Positions 1-8,306 of a DNA stretch of 33,352 nucleotides are shown here, one piece after another. Below the pieces are notes generated by a model, which had not been told where the DNA came from, made no database searches, and saw only the letters and a program-made list of their open reading frames with translations. Within the stretch, counting starts at the first letter, position 1. Each line of letters starts with the position of its first letter. The DNA lies in the IMG/VR virus record IMGVR_UViG_3300027963_000196, positions 1-33,352 of that record; one strand, 5' to 3'. This DNA comes from a virus. The translations under genes were made by a program, and so were the position numbers.

Positions 1-2430
1 TACTTCAGGCGCATTCTTAAGTTTTTGTTTAGTCTCAGCAGCATCAACATGCTCTGTAAAATCTATAAAAGTTTTAAATACATTAGGCGCTTTAATAGGT
101 ATGTTTTTAGCTTTTAATTTAAAGTATAAATTAAAATAATTAGTGAGTATATTTAAGTCTTTAGTTTCGTTATAAAACTTTATAATAGATGGAACATCAC
201 CTTTAGAAGGGGTTTGATCAAGATTTAATAACGTTTTTTGTAATTCTGTATCATCTGGAAATGTTTTAGCTAATAACGCTTCGCTTTCTCTCTTACCTTC
301 ATTTAATATTTCACGAACAACATTATTAAAGCTTTCTTTAGATATAGTATTACCTTCTAACTTACGCTTACTTTTTGCCCTAGCTGCTTTTATATCTTTG
401 CTGGTAAATTTAACTGGATTATCATAAGAATGAAAATCAGCTGCTATATAGACAGGTATGCCTTCTAAAGATACTAATTTATTATCACTACAATTAAAAG
501 TACCAGCTCGTTGCGGTGCTCCTTCTAAAGACGTTAATTGATTTTTAGAACAATTAAAACTTCCTCTAAAATTTTGCGGCGCTCCTTCTAAAGACGTTAA
601 TTGATTTTTAGAACAATCAAAATCTCCTCCAACACTTTCCGACGCTCCTTCTAAAGACGTTAATTGATTATTATAACAATTAAACTCTCCTTCAACACTT
701 TTTGGTGCTCCTTCTAAAGAAGTTAATTGATTATAAGTACAATTAAAATTTCCTCCAACACTCTTTGGTGCTCCTTCTAAAGATGTTAATTGATTATAAG
801 CACAATCAAAATATCTTTTAACAATTTCTGGTGCTCCTTCTAAAGATGTTAATTGATTATAAGTACAATTAAAATTTCCTTCAACACTTTTTGGTGCTCC
901 TTCTAAAGACGTTAATTGATTTCTAGAACAATCAAAATTTCCTTCAACACTCTTTGGTGATCCTTCTAAAGACGTTAATTGATTAGTATAACAATAAAAA
1001 TCTCTTCCTACGATTTCTGGTGCTCCTTCTAAAGACGTTAATTGATTTTGAGAACAATCAAAATTTCCTCCAACACTCTTTGGCGCTCCTTTTAAAGATG
1101 TTAATTGAGTACTAGAACAATAAAAATTCCCTTTAACACTTTCTGGTGCTCCTTTTAAAGACGTTATATTCTTATTATCAGAACAATTAAAATATCCGCC
1201 AACACTTTTTGGTGCTCCTTCTAAAGACGTTATTTGATCACTACTAGAGCAATCAAAATCTCCTGTTATACTTTCTGGTATATTGTCCGGCAATCTGTCC
1301 AAAAACATTAAACCAGTTAGCATGTATTTGCCAGCAGCAACCATATCCCATGCTTTTTTATAATCCGTTTTTATTCTTTGTTGTACATATTGTATAGTTT
1401 TGTCTAATTTATTAATTTGCAAATTATGATGCTCTAACTGCGGTATAGCAATCTCTCTAGACTTTAAATACTGCCTTAATATAGATCCACCTTTAGCTTC
1501 AATAGCATCAGCTTGAAGAATAGTGAGATTAGGACCAACTGAAACGTATTCATTTATGTAATCCCATAAATTCTCGTTTGTTAGATAAGTGAATATTTCA
1601 TCTGTAATAGTCTGACCGGTTTTTAATACAAGTAACTGCAAATCTCTTTCAGCAGCTAAAAACTTTTCTAAATAAGGGTCACGCTTAAAATCTTTTAAAA
1701 ATTGTATGTTTGCCTTTTCTTTATCTGCTAACGGCTTATTTACAAATAAATTTTCATACTGAGCTAGTACAGGAAACTTCGCTACAACTTCTTTCCAGGT
1801 AGTTTTTTTTGTATCATTAAGCTGATTTGTCCACTCCCAGCCATTTTTTTTATGATCTAATACAAGTATATGATCAGGATTAGTCTTAGGTAGTTTTTTA
1901 AAGAATATAAAGTAGAAAGATGAGTTTTTTTCTAACCTATAACTATCATACATATTACCACCGAGACGTCTTGATATACAGAACGAATAACCTTGACCAT
2001 ACTCTACGCATTTATGTTGCGAATCGCCTTTATAAATAGTAAGTTCATCAGTATCAACTAACTTATCAGCGCTATTTTCATGTTCAATTGTCTCTACTTC
2101 AGGCGCATTCTTAAGTTTTTGTTTAGTCTCAGCAGCATCAACATGCTCTGTAAAATCTATAAAAGTTTTAAATACATTAGGCGCTTTAATAGGTATGTTT
2201 TTAACTTTTAATTTAGAGTATAAATTAAAATATGTAGTTAATTTGTTTAGGTCCTTAGTTTCGTTATAAAACTTTATTATTGTTGGCACATCACCTTTAG
2301 AAGGCGTTTGATCTAAATTAAGTAGATTAGTTTGTAATTGATTATTATCTGGAAATGTCTTAGCTAATAACGCTTCGCTTTCTTTTTTTCCTTCGTTTAA
2401 TATTTCACGAACAATACTATCAAAACTCAT
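1..2430 (-). CDS. Large leucine-rich-repeat protein with duplicated N-terminal module (3' end outside window)
   Basis: The minus-strand frame is open from an ATG at 2430 to the left edge, so about 810 residues are visible and the C-terminus is missing. Residues 1 to about 110 form a charged helical module (starts MSFDSIVREILNEGKK). Residues about 115-215 hold a domain with a YGQGYSFCIS motif, which resembles a Cys-containing domain of unknown function in T4-like phages. Residues about 380-657 are about 13 LRR-like units of 21 residues (core LTSLEGAP, then FDCS and NQ). From about residue 700 the N-terminal module begins again. A late box ends 5 bases upstream of the ATG. The function is unknown; such repeats usually bind proteins. 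I am sure of the coding frame and repeats, not of the role. Confidence 0.85.
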   Translation of the reverse strand, partial: MSFDSIVREILNEGKKESEALLAKTFPDNNQLQTNLLNLDQTPSKGDVPTIIKFYNETKDLNKLTTYFNLYSKLKVKNIPIKAPNVFKTFIDFTEHVDAAETKQKLKNAPEVETIEHENSADKLVDTDELTIYKGDSQHKCVEYGQGYSFCISRRLGGNMYDSYRLEKNSSFYFIFFKKLPKTNPDHILVLDHKKNGWEWTNQLNDTKKTTWKEVVAKFPVLAQYENLFVNKPLADKEKANIQFLKDFKRDPYLEKFLAAERDLQLLVLKTGQTITDEIFTYLTNENLWDYINEYVSVGPNLTILQADAIEAKGGSILRQYLKSREIAIPQLEHHNLQINKLDKTIQYVQQRIKTDYKKAWDMVAAGKYMLTGLMFLDRLPDNIPESITGDFDCSSSDQITSLEGAPKSVGGYFNCSDNKNITSLKGAPESVKGNFYCSSTQLTSLKGAPKSVGGNFDCSQNQLTSLEGAPEIVGRDFYCYTNQLTSLEGSPKSVEGNFDCSRNQLTSLEGAPKSVEGNFNCTYNQLTSLEGAPEIVKRYFDCAYNQLTSLEGAPKSVGGNFNCTYNQLTSLEGAPKSVEGEFNCYNNQLTSLEGASESVGGDFDCSKNQLTSLEGAPQNFRGSFNCSKNQLTSLEGAPQRAGTFNCSDNKLVSLEGIPVYIAADFHSYDNPVKFTSKDIKAARAKSKRKLEGNTISKESFNNVVREILNEGKRESEALLAKTFPDDTELQKTLLNLDQTPSKGDVPSIIKFYNETKDLNILTNYFNLYFKLKAKNIPIKAPNVFKTFIDFTEHVDAAETKQKLKNAPEV
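458..1290 (-). repeat. Tandem 63-base repeats encoding LRR-like units, about 13 copies
   Basis: On the plus strand the block gctccttctaaagacgttaa recurs about every 63 bases, with small length changes of 3 bases near 579 and 1170. Each copy encodes one 21-residue unit (LTSLEGAP, a variable stretch, then a Cys and NQ). Copies differ by point changes and are degenerate at both ends, so this is a coding repeat and not CRISPR. Confidence 0.9.
2095..2203. repeat. 109-base direct repeat identical to positions 1-109
   Basis: Positions 1-109 and 2095-2203 match base for base; the first difference is at 110 (g) against 2204 (a). Similarity continues at lower identity up to the gene start. The repeat is the 3' part of the duplicated module inside the LRR gene. 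Confidence 0.95.
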
Positions 2431-2435
2431 ATGAT

Positions 2436-2443
2436 TATTTAAT
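2436..2443 (-). promoter_or_regulatory. Late-type promoter box of the LRR gene
   Basis: Minus-strand ATTAAATA, a variant of the T4 late box TATAAATA, ends exactly 5 bases before the ATG at 2430. The transcript would start at the start codon. Confidence 0.55.
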
Positions 2444-2472
2444 CTAAACATAAGAAAGCAGTTCTATAATTT

Positions 2473-2694
2473 TTAAATTTTAATATCGTCAAGTTCTTCT
2501 TGTGGTATACATAACTTACATTTACCTGCACTAAAGAAAATCTTCTTATCCTCTATTCGAGTTATAGTTATAAAGTCTCTAATACCACATCCTATCTTTA
2601 GGAGCTGTTCTTTGAAGCTAGACTTTATGTAAACTTTTTCTTTCATATTAAGATTTAAGCTATTCTCATTAAAATACAATATCTTTAATTGCAT
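2473..2694 (-). CDS. Small hypothetical protein, 73 aa
   Basis: I do not recognise this protein. It is Lys/Ile-rich and has three cysteines, two as CKLC near residues 59-62, which could hint at metal binding, but there is no second pair. It ends 42 bases upstream of the LRR gene start and is divergent from thyX, whose promoter lies in the 28-base gap and just inside this gene. Expression is probably from an upstream signal overlapping the thyX promoter region, but no late box is seen. It could be a spurious frame, though it fills the only gap between two real genes. Confidence 0.55.
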   Translation of the reverse strand: MQLKILYFNENSLNLNMKEKVYIKSSFKEQLLKIGCGIRDFITITRIEDKKIFFSAGKCKLCIPQEELDDIKI

Positions 2695-2716
2695 TATTCC
2701 AACTTAACTATATAAT
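2689..2716 (+). promoter_or_regulatory. Sigma70-like promoter of thyX
   Basis: TTGCAT (2689-2694), a 16-base spacer, then TATAAT (2711-2716). The ATG at 2723 is 6 bases after the -10 box, so the start site is predicted on the start codon. Confidence 0.65.
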
Positions 2717-2722
2717 AAAGAT

Positions 2723-3430
2723 ATGATAACAGTTGAGTTAGTAGATAAAATGGGTACTGATTTGTCAGCGGTAAATGCTGCTAGGGTTTCGTTTGATAAA
2801 AAATCTGATTGGGAATATACTATACAGAATAAATTTGATATTGAGAGTGGAACGAGTGAGACTGTTAAGACTCCTATTGGTTTAAAGCTAGGTGATGAAA
2901 AGTTAATTAAATTCTTAGCTGAACATAATCACTGGACTCCCTTTGGTCATGCTTCTTTATCATTTCATATTAAAGCGCCTATCTTCGTCGCTCGTCAGCT
3001 TGTTAAACATACCGTAGGTCTCGTTTGGAATGAAGTATCACGTCGATATGTTGATAGTACTCCAGAGTTTTATTTCCCAGACAATTGGCGTAAACGTAAT
3101 GAAGATAAGAAACAAGGTTCGCACGAAGATCAGTTTGTACCTGAAAATGCCTTTAATGAGTTTACTTGGCCAGAGTTAATTTGTAAAGATGCTTTAGATT
3201 TATATCGAGCTATGATTAAAGCAGGTGTATGTGCAGAACAAGCTCGTATGATTCTACCTCAGAATATGATGACAGAATGGTATTGGTCTGGTTCTCTTAT
3301 TGCATTTGCACGAGTATGTAGCTTAAGATGTAAGAAGGATACTCAATTTGAAACACGTATCGTTGCAGATCAAATTGATGAGATCGCTAAAGAACTCTTT
3401 CCAGTATGTTGGAAGTATTTACGTAAATAA
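2723..3430 (+). CDS. thyX: Flavin-dependent thymidylate synthase ThyX
   Basis: ThyX makes dTMP from dUMP using FAD, NADPH and methylenetetrahydrofolate. The 235-residue length fits the family. The HWTPFGHASLSFHI stretch, the central region ending WNEVSRRY and the C-terminal LPQNMMTEWYWSG/QFETR region are typical. The family signature RHRxxSxNExSxRY is altered to KHTVGLVWNEVSRRY: the first Arg is Lys, the second is replaced, and there is one extra residue before the Asn. Similar variants are known to me from other phage ThyX proteins. It has its own sigma70-like promoter and no Shine-Dalgarno. It pairs functionally with nrdAB further right to supply DNA precursors. Confidence 0.93.
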   Translation: MITVELVDKMGTDLSAVNAARVSFDKKSDWEYTIQNKFDIESGTSETVKTPIGLKLGDEKLIKFLAEHNHWTPFGHASLSFHIKAPIFVARQLVKHTVGLVWNEVSRRYVDSTPEFYFPDNWRKRNEDKKQGSHEDQFVPENAFNEFTWPELICKDALDLYRAMIKAGVCAEQARMILPQNMMTEWYWSGSLIAFARVCSLRCKKDTQFETRIVADQIDEIAKELFPVCWKYLRK

Positions 3431-3467
3431 TTCATAGTTAACCCATAATAGAATTGTAAATAATTAC

Positions 3468-3893
3468 ATGTTGCATATCTTTGAGTCATATTGTAATTCA
3501 ATTCTTTCAGAAAAAACAGCCAAACGAGATAGATGTTTAAAAAAAGCAGATTCTGTTTATGGTAAGAAAACTTCTGCATATAAGTCTGGAGCAGTTGTTA
3601 GGTGTCGAAAAGGTAAAATCTGGAAGAAGAAAAAAACCTATAGTGAGACATATCAGATGATTATGGATGGTTTTGAGAAAGAAGAGAAAGAAGGCCTTCA
3701 TGGATGGTTTTCAAGAAATAAAGGAACAGGCTGGGTAGATTGTCGTACTGGTAAAACTTGTGGGCGACAAAAAGGAGAAAAACGAAAAGGTTATCCGGCC
3801 TGTAGACCAACAATGGCTATGTGTAATTCAAGAAAGAGACTTAAAAAAGGTTCTAAGAGTATCTCATGGAAGAAGGGCGCTGCTACAAAATAA
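3468..3893 (+). CDS. DUF5872-like basic protein
   Basis: This 141-residue, very Lys/Arg-rich protein has a Cys-containing N-terminal part (DRCLKKADSVYGKKTSAYKSG) and a C-terminal part with HGWFSRNKGTGWVDCRTGK and YPACRPTMAMC. That C-terminal pattern matches what I recall of DUF5872, a family in marine and T4-like phages with no known function. Six cysteines, several in spaced pairs, suggest metal binding, and the charge suggests nucleic-acid binding; both are inferences. It lies between thyX and the glycan cluster and ends just upstream of the late box at 3889, which overlaps its stop region. Confidence 0.75.
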   Translation: MLHIFESYCNSILSEKTAKRDRCLKKADSVYGKKTSAYKSGAVVRCRKGKIWKKKKTYSETYQMIMDGFEKEEKEGLHGWFSRNKGTGWVDCRTGKTCGRQKGEKRKGYPACRPTMAMCNSRKRLKKGSKSISWKKGAATK

Positions 3894-3896
3894 ATA
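3889..3896 (+). promoter_or_regulatory. Late-type promoter box for the glycan cluster
   Basis: AATAAATA ends 6 bases before the ATG at 3903. No Shine-Dalgarno is present. It could drive the whole run of genes from 3903 to 7350. Confidence 0.55.
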
Positions 3897-3902
3897 CAAT
3901 AT

Positions 3903-4496
3903 ATGGAGCATAACGATATTTTAGATATTATTATAAAAAATAATATAAATGGGTTTCATTTGCCAGGTGGTACAGATAAAGCTACATATCATAGTTATGA
4001 TGTAATCTATAGTAGTTTACTTTCCAAATATAAAGATAAGCCTGGTACTATTCTTGAAATAGGTGTTCAGTATGGAGGATCTGCGCTACTTTGGCACGAT
4101 TATTTACCGTTGTTTAATTTAGTTTTAATAGATAATCAAAATCAAGTTCATCCAGCTATATGGGAAAAGTTATATGTTGGAAGATACGATTATATTGAGG
4201 TTGATGCATTTACAAATGATACAATAACTTTATTACAACAAAAATATTCTGATGGATTTGATATTATTATTGAAGATGGTCCTCATGATATAACTACTCA
4301 AACATTTGCATTAACGGAATACTCTAAATTATTAAAGCCTGGTGGTACTTTAATAATCGAAGATATACAAGATATTGATTCTATAGCACCTATGATGTCA
4401 TCAATAAATTCTGCTGATTATAAAACTTTAGACTTTTACGACTTAAGATCTAATAAAGGTAGATATGATGATTTAATTATTGTTTTAACTAAATAG
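3903..4496 (+). CDS. Class I SAM-dependent methyltransferase
   Basis: This 197-residue protein has a Rossmann-type SAM site: ILEIGVQYGGSALLW (motif I, about residues 50-64), then LVLIDNQ (end of the second strand), FDIIIEDGPHD (motif IV-like) and LLKPGGTLIIEDI. It resembles the small methyltransferases found in antibiotic and polysaccharide clusters. It is the first gene of a same-strand run with an FkbM methyltransferase and glycosyltransferases (1-base gap to the next gene), so a sugar or glycopeptide substrate is likely. The substrate cannot be read from the sequence. Confidence 0.8.
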   Translation: MEHNDILDIIIKNNINGFHLPGGTDKATYHSYDVIYSSLLSKYKDKPGTILEIGVQYGGSALLWHDYLPLFNLVLIDNQNQVHPAIWEKLYVGRYDYIEVDAFTNDTITLLQQKYSDGFDIIIEDGPHDITTQTFALTEYSKLLKPGGTLIIEDIQDIDSIAPMMSSINSADYKTLDFYDLRSNKGRYDDLIIVLTK

Positions 4497-4497
4497 T

Positions 4498-5205
4498 ATG
4501 AGAGAAGTTACTAGACATGATGTTAGTTTTTTGGTAAATACTAATACTATAAATGCAGATTTTTGGAATATCGAAAATTGGGAATCAGAAAATTATATTA
4601 AAATTTACGATATATCTAAGACTACTAATACCTTTGTAAATGCTGGAGGTTGGATAGGTCCTTTTACTTTATTTGCTGGTAAGATATTTAAAAATGTATT
4701 TAGCTTAGAACCAGATCCTATTGCATTTCAAGAACTCAAATCTAATGTCGATTTAAATGCATTGAAAAATATTAAGATTTATAATAAAGCATTTAATAAT
4801 AAAAACGATATTATTACTATAGGCTCAGATTATTCAGAACTAGGAAGAAGCGGTTCGAGTATTTTTCAATCTCAAAATTCTGTTGAAATAGAAGCGGTGA
4901 CATTAGAGTCGTTCTTTAGTGCTGAAAATATAGCTGCTAACTCATTATTAATGTTAGATGTTGAAGGTGCTGAGTATTTATTATTTGATAACTATAATTT
5001 CTTTAAGACGTATAAACCTATTATATTACTCTCTCTACATTTAACGTTTTTATCAGATGATAATTTTAATTTTTTAATAGAAGGTCTACGCAAGTTAGAA
5101 GATATATATGAACTTGATTTACAACTAATCTTGTTAAACAGATTAAGCTCACCGTTTCAAGGTCCTTTTAAAGAATTAAATATTTTAATGACACCGAAAA
5201 TATGA
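4498..5205 (+). CDS. FkbM-family methyltransferase
   Basis: Visible motifs are FVNAGGWIGPFTLFAGKIF (SAM motif I, about residues 42-60), VFSLEPDPIAFQELKSNV (acidic loop), ALKNIKIYNKAF, then SLLMLDVEGAEYLLF (about 150-164). This order is diagnostic of FkbM O-methyltransferases, which commonly methylate sugars or polyketides. FkbM proteins normally read NVGANIG in motif I; here it is NAGGWIG. The gene follows the preceding methyltransferase by one base and overlaps the next gene by 4 bases (ATGA), which suggests coupled translation in a glycan-modification operon. Confidence 0.85.
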   Translation: MREVTRHDVSFLVNTNTINADFWNIENWESENYIKIYDISKTTNTFVNAGGWIGPFTLFAGKIFKNVFSLEPDPIAFQELKSNVDLNALKNIKIYNKAFNNKNDIITIGSDYSELGRSGSSIFQSQNSVEIEAVTLESFFSAENIAANSLLMLDVEGAEYLLFDNYNFFKTYKPIILLSLHLTFLSDDNFNFLIEGLRKLEDIYELDLQLILLNRLSSPFQGPFKELNILMTPKI

Positions 5206-5885
5206 AAATTCCTATTATAATAAATAATTGTAATTTATTAACATATCCGAGGCAAATGCTTGAAAGGTTAAGTAAATTCGATAATGTAGGTGAGATAATT
5301 ATAGTAGATAATTCATCTACCTATCCTCCGTTGCTTAATTGGTATGAAACAAATCCATGCAAAATAATAAAAACAGAGTTAAGTGGTCATTTAACACCGT
5401 GGTATATTAATTTACCAATTAGTTTAAATTCCGAATTTTATATTGTAACTGACCCTGATTTAGATCTTACTAATACACCTTTAGATACTTTAACATTTTT
5501 ATATGAGAAAATGTTAAAGTATACTGAGTATGATAAAATTGGGTTATCTCTAAGCAATTGGAATGTGAGTGAAGACTCTCCTTATTATGCCTTTCTAAAA
5601 AAATGGGCTAGTTCTACCTTTAACCCTGCTACAATATATGATGAGCTGTATACTAATCAGCAGATAGATACAGTATTTGCTATGTATAATATACGTAGAA
5701 ATTTTAGAGGTAGTAGCTGTGCAACTATCGAGCCATATAGTGCTAAACATATTCCTTGGGAATTTACAAACGAAGATATTTTAAATATGAAAAATAATAA
5801 TCCTGAATATTATTATTATTTAACCAATGCTAATAACTCATCATCGTATAAGTCTTTTATAAATTTTAACGAGAATACTTTATAA
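5202..5885 (+). CDS. Glycosyltransferase-like protein, GT-A type
   Basis: A 227-residue protein whose N-terminus (MKIPIIINNCNLLTYPRQML) and following IIIVDNSSTYPPLLNWY fit the nucleotide-sugar-binding half of GT-A enzymes. FYIVTDPDLDLTNTP (about residues 85-99) carries the DxD metal-binding motif. The C-terminal part has RNFRGSSCATIEPYSAKHIPW, as in phage and giant-virus glycosyltransferases. It starts inside the FkbM gene (ATGA overlap) and is followed 3 bases later by another glycosyltransferase. Donor and acceptor are unknown. Confidence 0.72.
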   Translation: MKIPIIINNCNLLTYPRQMLERLSKFDNVGEIIIVDNSSTYPPLLNWYETNPCKIIKTELSGHLTPWYINLPISLNSEFYIVTDPDLDLTNTPLDTLTFLYEKMLKYTEYDKIGLSLSNWNVSEDSPYYAFLKKWASSTFNPATIYDELYTNQQIDTVFAMYNIRRNFRGSSCATIEPYSAKHIPWEFTNEDILNMKNNNPEYYYYLTNANNSSSYKSFINFNENTL

Positions 5886-5888
5886 ACT

Positions 5889-6491
5889 ATGGAAAATAAA
5901 AATAAATCTTTTGTTGATATTATTATACCGACCTTTAATCGTTATAATCTTTTAAAATGTATGTTGTATTCTCTTATAGCTCAGTATGATCCTGACTGGA
6001 CAGCTACTGTAGTAATAGATAATGTTGAGACTTCTGAAGAAAGTATTACTATAATAGATGTTATTAAACAAATATCAGACTCACGAATTCGATATATTAA
6101 TACTGATAGACAGTATAATGATTGGGGACATACTCCTAGAGAGATAGGTAAGCAGCAAAGCGAGTCGCAATATATTATAATGACAGGAGATGATAATTAT
6201 TATGTACCTACGTTAGTTAATGAGCTAAAAGTAGTTGCGAGAGAGCATAATACGCCTAGCTTAATATACTGGGATATGATTCACTCTCATTTTAATTATG
6301 CACTACTTAAATGTCAATTAATATTTGACCAGATAGATATGGGAGCTTTTGCAACAAGAAGAGATGTAGCTCAAAAAATTAAATTAAATAATACCTATAC
6401 AGCTGATGGTTGGTTTATCCATGATTTAAATACTTTATTTGAAAATGAAGATAAAATTAAAATAAATAAAGTACTATTTACACATAATTAA
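5889..6491 (+). CDS. Family 2 glycosyltransferase
   Basis: A 200-residue protein beginning with the classic GT2 entry VDIIIPTFNRYNLLKCMLYS, with a VVIDN strand and YIIMTGDDNYYVPTLV (about residues 96-111), where the acidic DD acts as the DxD motif. RQYNDWGHTPREIG before the acidic motif is also typical of GT2. It is short (most GT2 domains are 220 or more) and lacks a membrane anchor. It is packed between two other glycosyltransferase-like genes in the late-box cluster. Confidence 0.8.
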   Translation: MENKNKSFVDIIIPTFNRYNLLKCMLYSLIAQYDPDWTATVVIDNVETSEESITIIDVIKQISDSRIRYINTDRQYNDWGHTPREIGKQQSESQYIIMTGDDNYYVPTLVNELKVVAREHNTPSLIYWDMIHSHFNYALLKCQLIFDQIDMGAFATRRDVAQKIKLNNTYTADGWFIHDLNTLFENEDKIKINKVLFTHN

Positions 6492-6495
6492 TAAT

Positions 6496-7350
6496 ATGTT
6501 AATAACACAAGAGTTTCTAAACTCACTTGTAATTACTCGAAAAGATGGTGTATCTGGTTTAATGAGAGTGAGTAATGAAGAAAAAACTGTTAGACAATCT
6601 ATTGAATCGGTAATTAATGTACTAGATGAGTTAGTAATTGTTTATCATAATTGTGTTGATAACACTATAGTAATTCTTAAAGAGCTAGCCTTTAAATATA
6701 AAAAAATATCTCTGTTTGAATATACCCAATATGTAATACCAGCAAATACAGGAGGATATGTTAGTAGATTTAACTTATGTCATTCTTTAGCTAATTATTA
6801 TAACTACGGCTTAAGCAAATGTAAATATAATTGGTTTCTAAAAATAGATGCAGATCAAATTTATTTTGAAGATGAACTTAAAAATTTGTTTAGCAGTAGA
6901 CAATCACTAAATTATTATTGTATGATTGGCTTTAATGTTACCGTCGATATTAATAATGATATTTCCGTTGGTTCTTTTGACGATGTACCTATTAACGGAC
7001 ATCACGGTGACCATTTTTTGACAGAAATTAAGATTGATTCCTGCTTTACTATACCGCAAAAAGCTGATAATTCTTATTGTCAGACTGAGCAGTATTATGA
7101 GCCAGGACTATCTTGGGATATGTTTAATTTTAGTGTTGGAGGTGCATTTTGGTATCATATAAGATACTTTAAAGATATTGGTACAGATTTTTATTTATCA
7201 GAGCAAGAGAAAGCTACTGTTAGTGCTTATATAAATTTTAAGTACTTAAGATCGAAATTATGCAATAAATATTCTGATACGAAGATTCGTAAAATAGTTA
7301 GCTGCTTTAATAAAAACAAAGTGAAATTATTAAGAAGTAACTTTGTTTAA
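6496..7350 (+). CDS. Glycosyltransferase-like protein
   Basis: A 284-residue protein resembling GT2 enzymes: MRVSNEEKTVRQSIESV, then VLDELVIVYHNCVDNT, ending the nucleotide-binding half at WFLKIDADQIYFEDEL (about 112-127) with a DAD metal motif. HHGDHFL and GGAFWYHIRYFKD follow in the acceptor half. The layout fits glycosyltransferases that add to branched glycans. Its last 21 bases overlap, tail to tail, the convergent gene at 7330-8058. It is the end of the plus-strand glycan run; no clear terminator lies between the convergent genes. Confidence 0.72.
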   Translation: MLITQEFLNSLVITRKDGVSGLMRVSNEEKTVRQSIESVINVLDELVIVYHNCVDNTIVILKELAFKYKKISLFEYTQYVIPANTGGYVSRFNLCHSLANYYNYGLSKCKYNWFLKIDADQIYFEDELKNLFSSRQSLNYYCMIGFNVTVDINNDISVGSFDDVPINGHHGDHFLTEIKIDSCFTIPQKADNSYCQTEQYYEPGLSWDMFNFSVGGAFWYHIRYFKDIGTDFYLSEQEKATVSAYINFKYLRSKLCNKYSDTKIRKIVSCFNKNKVKLLRSNFV

Positions 7351-8058
7351 GTTAATTTTTAAGTATTCTTTTGACGGAGGGTTGCCGTAAAAATGACAAG
7401 AATGTGGATCTTTATATAATTCGACTAATTTAACATTTGGCCACTTTTGAAGGACCCAACGTTCACATAAATGAAAAGCGCAGTTATTAGCTAAATTTCC
7501 AACAATATCTTCTCTTATACGAGGTAATGTTTTTATATAACTAGTATTACTCCACCAAAAATTTCCACTAAAATGGTAGGCATGATCTTCACCATCTATA
7601 GCTAGATCATTAGATTTACTATTAACTAAACAACTCCCAAGTACATCATTACTCTCTAACAGCTCTAAACAGTCGCTATACTTGTATATTAAAAAATACT
7701 CCATCATCTCTCTCCATTGTCTAATATTATCTTGCAATATAATGTTTCCAACAAATCTCGTACTTACACCTTTAGCATGTATATATAGTATATTAGCATT
7801 ATGTTCCTGTGCAAAATCATGCATTGAGTGTAAACATAGCCGCTCATAATGATAGACATAAGAGTCATATTTATCTAGAATAATTTTGCTAGATTTTTTA
7901 AGAAGAAAATTAATATTATTTTTATTACTCCCTAGATAGGTAATATATATTTTATCTACTTTAGCTAAAAGACCTGATCTTTTAATGCTATTAAATTGAT
8001 CAGTTACTATTTTTTTATAATTCGATAACCCACAAATATGCCAAAATATTACATTCAT
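7330..8058 (-). CDS. Glycosyltransferase-like protein of virus/marine bacterial type
   Basis: A 242-residue protein with ANILYIHAKGVSTRFVGN, IRQWREMMEYFLIYKYSDCL, HFSGNFWWSNTSYIKTLP and CERWVLQKW. I recognise this order (YIHxKGVS, WRxxMxYF, HFSGNFWWxNxxYIxxLP) from a glycosyltransferase-like family in phages, giant viruses and marine bacteria, but no activity is firmly established. The box GGTAAATA at 8065-8072 ends 6 bases upstream of the ATG, inside the end of the spanin-like gene. It lies opposite to the other glycan genes but is clearly part of the same theme. Confidence 0.7.
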   Translation of the reverse strand: MNVIFWHICGLSNYKKIVTDQFNSIKRSGLLAKVDKIYITYLGSNKNNINFLLKKSSKIILDKYDSYVYHYERLCLHSMHDFAQEHNANILYIHAKGVSTRFVGNIILQDNIRQWREMMEYFLIYKYSDCLELLESNDVLGSCLVNSKSNDLAIDGEDHAYHFSGNFWWSNTSYIKTLPRIREDIVGNLANNCAFHLCERWVLQKWPNVKLVELYKDPHSCHFYGNPPSKEYLKINLNKVTS

Positions 8059-8063
8059 TGAAC

Positions 8064-8306
8064 TTATTTACCATAATACAGCGTACGCTCTAGCTCTCTA
8101 AAGCGTTTATCAGAATGCCATACCTCATCTACTTGAGGTGTATATATTCCATCATTTGTTTGTACTGACAGGTTTGCTTTCAGCTTTAATATAGAAGGCT
8201 GATATATCACTAAGGAACCTACGTTCGTCGAGGAGTTCGTTACGCATGAGGTCAGCGCGGTCACTAGAAGCATTAGTACCAGTATTACGTAGCTTTTCAA
8301 TTTCAT
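8064..8306 (-). CDS. Outer-membrane spanin-like lipoprotein (Rz1-like)
   Basis: An 80-residue protein beginning MKLKSYVILVLMLLVTALTSC: two Lys, a hydrophobic stretch and a lipobox LTSC with the acceptor at Cys21. This is a lipoprotein signal. Its 5' part (8152-8306) lies in another frame inside the gene at 8152-8427, the nested arrangement typical of Rz/Rz1 spanin pairs that fuse inner and outer membranes at the end of lysis. At about 60 residues the mature protein fits an o-spanin. It sits next to a holin-like gene and the endolysin. Its existence implies a Gram-negative host. Confidence 0.7.
   Translation of the reverse strand: MKLKSYVILVLMLLVTALTSCVTNSSTNVGSLVIYQPSILKLKANLSVQTNDGIYTPQVDEVWHSDKRFRELERTLYYGK

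Noticed and set aside
458-1290. Regularly spaced repeats that could be a CRISPR array
   Set aside because: The period is 63 bases, the whole unit is coding in an open frame, and the spaces between conserved blocks are also similar. It is an LRR-type protein repeat.
3370-3579. Minus-strand open frame of 69 codons across the end of thyX
   Set aside because: It overlaps thyX and the next gene on the other strand, has no late box or sigma70 promoter, and no recognisable protein pattern.
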